DNA from: Cytobacillus sp. IB215665
GTDB taxonomy: Bacteria; Bacillota; Bacilli; Bacillales; SM2101
DNA length: 64,000 nucleotides
Assembly (NCBI RefSeq): GCF_033963835.1
Contig: NZ_JAXBME010000017.1
Location: 1-64,000, forward strand
Direction: 5' to 3'
The position numbers were made by a program, and so were the translations under genes. Numbering within the stretch: the first letter of the stretch is position 1; the number at the start of each line of letters is the position of its first letter. This document shows positions 62,522 to 64,000 of the stretch, piece by piece. Under the pieces are notes generated by a model. The model ran no database searches, was not told the origin of the DNA, and saw only the letters and a program-made list of their open reading frames with translations.

Positions 62522-62876
62522 TGTGTAAACCTTTCTTCTCTCTTCGTTCGTATACCTCCAACATAGTAAAAAAAATCAGTACTGAAGTAAGAAATGGAAA
62601 TAATAATATTAACCTAAGAAATGCAGGATTTGTAATATTTGATGAAAATATGAAGATAACAAAGGTCATAATCATGCCGATAAAGAAAGCTTTTGTTGCA
62701 GCATTTTTTACATGTAATTTAAATAATTCATCTGGAATAACCTTTGCATATAAAAAGAGTATAAAGAAAACCCACATGAATGCAGCATTGTCTGATATAG
62801 GTCCTAACACTTTAAAGGGTCCTAAAAAACCTAAAAAGCCTAAAAAGCCTAAATAAGCTAATTTATTTTTAAACAT
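62499..62876 (-). CDS. DUF3796-like membrane protein
   Basis: 125 residues from the ATG at 62876 behind CGGAGGAACAA. It opens [20 protein letters not shown], the glycine-rich helix of this family, and has about four TM helices. DUF3796 proteins are regularly paired with small XRE regulators, as here. The repeated GFL units are encoded by near-tandem repeats in the DNA. Function unknown. Confidence 0.78.
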   Translation of the reverse strand: MFKNKLAYLGFLGFLGFLGPFKVLGPISDNAAFMWVFFILFLYAKVIPDELFKLHVKNAATKAFFIGMIMTFVIFIFSSNITNPAFLRLILLFPFLTSVLIFFTMLEVYERREKKGLHNGIDFDH

Positions 62877-62933
62877 TTGTTCCTCCGTGTGATATATTTT
62901 TAACATCATGTTATAAATATATCACATGTAGCA

Positions 62934-63150
62934 TTATATTCCAATAAATTTATAAAATGTATAGGATGTTAGAGCCATTAACAGTTGTTGCTCAAATACC
63001 CAATTTTCAATTATTTCTCCGTAATAGTTAGACCATCTCCCATTACCGTTTGGTTTATCTAATTTTTCATATCTCCACGTTTCGCTATTTCCCACCTCTG
63101 GTAGATCAATAGTCTCTAAAACTCCCTCATATGTTCGACAAATTATGACA
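62934..63150 (-). other. Probable 3' gene remnant
   Basis: A frame without start reads CRTYEGVLETIDLPEVGNSE, TWRYEKLDKPNGNGRWSNYY and GEIIENWVFEQQLLMALTSY before its stop. The composition is protein-like; no family is recognised. Confidence 0.4.
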
Positions 63151-63213
63151 CTACTTCACTTTAAATTATGGTAAATTAATAAGCCGTAGATTTAAAAAAG
63201 GGGGAAAACAGCT

Positions 63214-64000
63214 ATGACTGAAGTGGTTCTCAAAGTTAATCAGCTAGGGAAGTATTTCAAGAAAAAATCCATCATTCAAGACATTTCATTTGAGGTCCAC
63301 AAAGGAGAGATCATGGCCATCCTAGGGCCTAACGGTGCTGGTAAGTCAACAACGATCCGAAACATTATGGGTATTTTGTATCCTGACGAAGGGTCAGTAG
63401 CTTTCAATAATCATGCTGAAAAGGAAATTCCACGCCACAAAATTGGCTATTTACCTGAGGAACGTGGGCTCTATAAAAATGTTACTGTGATGGATATCCT
63501 GCTTTATTTCGCAGAGCTCAAGGACTATCCAAAAAAGAAAGCCAAACAACGAGCTTTACACTATCTTGCTAAACTAGGATTAGAAGGAAAAGACAAGGTT
63601 TCTGTTGAAGAATTGTCAAAAGGAATGGGGCAGAAAGTTCAGTTTATTGCTTCAATTATTCATGAACCTGAATTATTAATATTGGACGAACCGTTCTCAG
63701 GATTAGATCCTGTTAGCCAAGAGCTATTCAAAACAGAAATTAAAGAATTGGCTAACAATGGTACAGCTATTCTATTATCTTCTCACCAGATGAACTTAGT
63801 TGAGGAGCTATGTGATCGTTTATTTATGATTCACAAGGGGCGAAAAGTTATTTCTGGAACGATGGATGAGGTGAAAACACAGTTTGCAAACTTTAAATGT
63901 ACGATTCTAGGAAATAATGACCTTGCCACATTAGAAAATATTCCTATGGTTGAACGTGTGGAACAGCATGAAAATACGTCTATACTTTATCTATCCCAAC
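63214..64000 (+). CDS. ABC transporter ATP-binding protein (NatA/YhaQ-like), cut by window edge
   Basis: 262 codons are present. Walker A is GPNGAGKST (38-46), the signature LSKGMGQKVQ (134-143), Walker B LLILDEP (154-160) and switch H191. The signature has KGM where LSGGQ is standard, as in the NatA/YhaQ group of sodium or drug exporters. A C-terminal extension begins after about 215. Start ATG follows AAGGGGGAAAACAGCT. A permease gene is expected downstream, beyond the window. Confidence 0.88.
   Translation, partial: MTEVVLKVNQLGKYFKKKSIIQDISFEVHKGEIMAILGPNGAGKSTTIRNIMGILYPDEGSVAFNNHAEKEIPRHKIGYLPEERGLYKNVTVMDILLYFAELKDYPKKKAKQRALHYLAKLGLEGKDKVSVEELSKGMGQKVQFIASIIHEPELLILDEPFSGLDPVSQELFKTEIKELANNGTAILLSSHQMNLVEELCDRLFMIHKGRKVISGTMDEVKTQFANFKCTILGNNDLATLENIPMVERVEQHENTSILYLSQ

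Overview
The window is low-GC Firmicutes DNA, almost certainly from a spore-forming member of the Bacillaceae. Evidence for this is strong GGAGG-type ribosome binding sites with TTG and GTG starts, a splA-splB spore photoproduct lyase pair, a MifM-YidC2 unit, a YrkP/YrkQ/YrkO-like set, YeeI- and YpcP-like genes, a FusB-type EF-G-binding protein and a glmS-type ribozyme. The genus cannot be fixed from this sequence. No rRNA, tRNA, CRISPR array, prophage or transposase gene was seen.

Layout. 1-2.3 kb: start of copA, a glutaredoxin and a DHA2 transporter behind a promoter with a CsoR-like operator. 2.7-6.5 kb: two-component system diverging from a DUF418 membrane protein. 6.7-9.2 kb: two DHA3 exporters. 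9.6-11.7 kb: trmO, a nucleotidyltransferase-fold protein and a deoxyribosyltransferase-like protein. 11.9-18.1 kb: divergent carbohydrate locus (TetR and class III aminotransferase against FGGY kinase, MFS and class II aldolase). 18-25 kb: single genes (acyltransferase, YVTN propeller, racemase, GNAT, DJ-1, permuted papain-like protein). 24.8-25.9 kb: mifM-yidC2. 26-28.4 kb: decayed sulfur-transfer operon. 28.6-35.2 kb: iadA, ppaC, an unusual HTH plus F1-beta-like protein, a DAO-family oxidoreductase, splB and splA. 35.5-38.7 kb: PadR membrane operon, then an ArsR/ArsP-like locus. 39-49.9 kb: four NUDIX proteins, two VOC genes (one broken), YeeI, two HAD phosphatases (one behind the ribozyme), YpcP, and two MBL proteins (one with a TetR partner). 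50-64 kb: broken quinone reductase, Gfo/Idh/MocA dehydrogenase, FusB, GNAT pair, SgrR-MFS pair, decayed DinB and methyltransferase genes, a tandem membrane-protein pair, a methyltransferase/XRE/DUF3796 operon and the start of an ABC ATPase.

Three things stand out. (1) A glmS-type ribozyme precedes a HAD phosphatase gene instead of glmS. (2) A 348-residue protein joins an N-terminal helix-turn-helix to an F1-ATPase beta-like body whose P-loop has lost its lysine; palindromes cover its own promoter. (3) A dispersed MITE-like repeat (about 160 bp full length, 'GGCTcTTTTCG' ends, 8-bp target duplications) occurs about 14 times; copies sit in 5' leaders of regulated genes and against stop codons.

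Operator-promoter pairs can be read for several loci: CsoR/CstR-like at 2.23 and 28.36 kb, TetR-like at 14.2 and 48.0 kb, ArsR-like at 38.35 and 39.0 kb. Several genes are broken, mostly by single-base indels in or beside short homopolymers, which could be real decay or assembly error.
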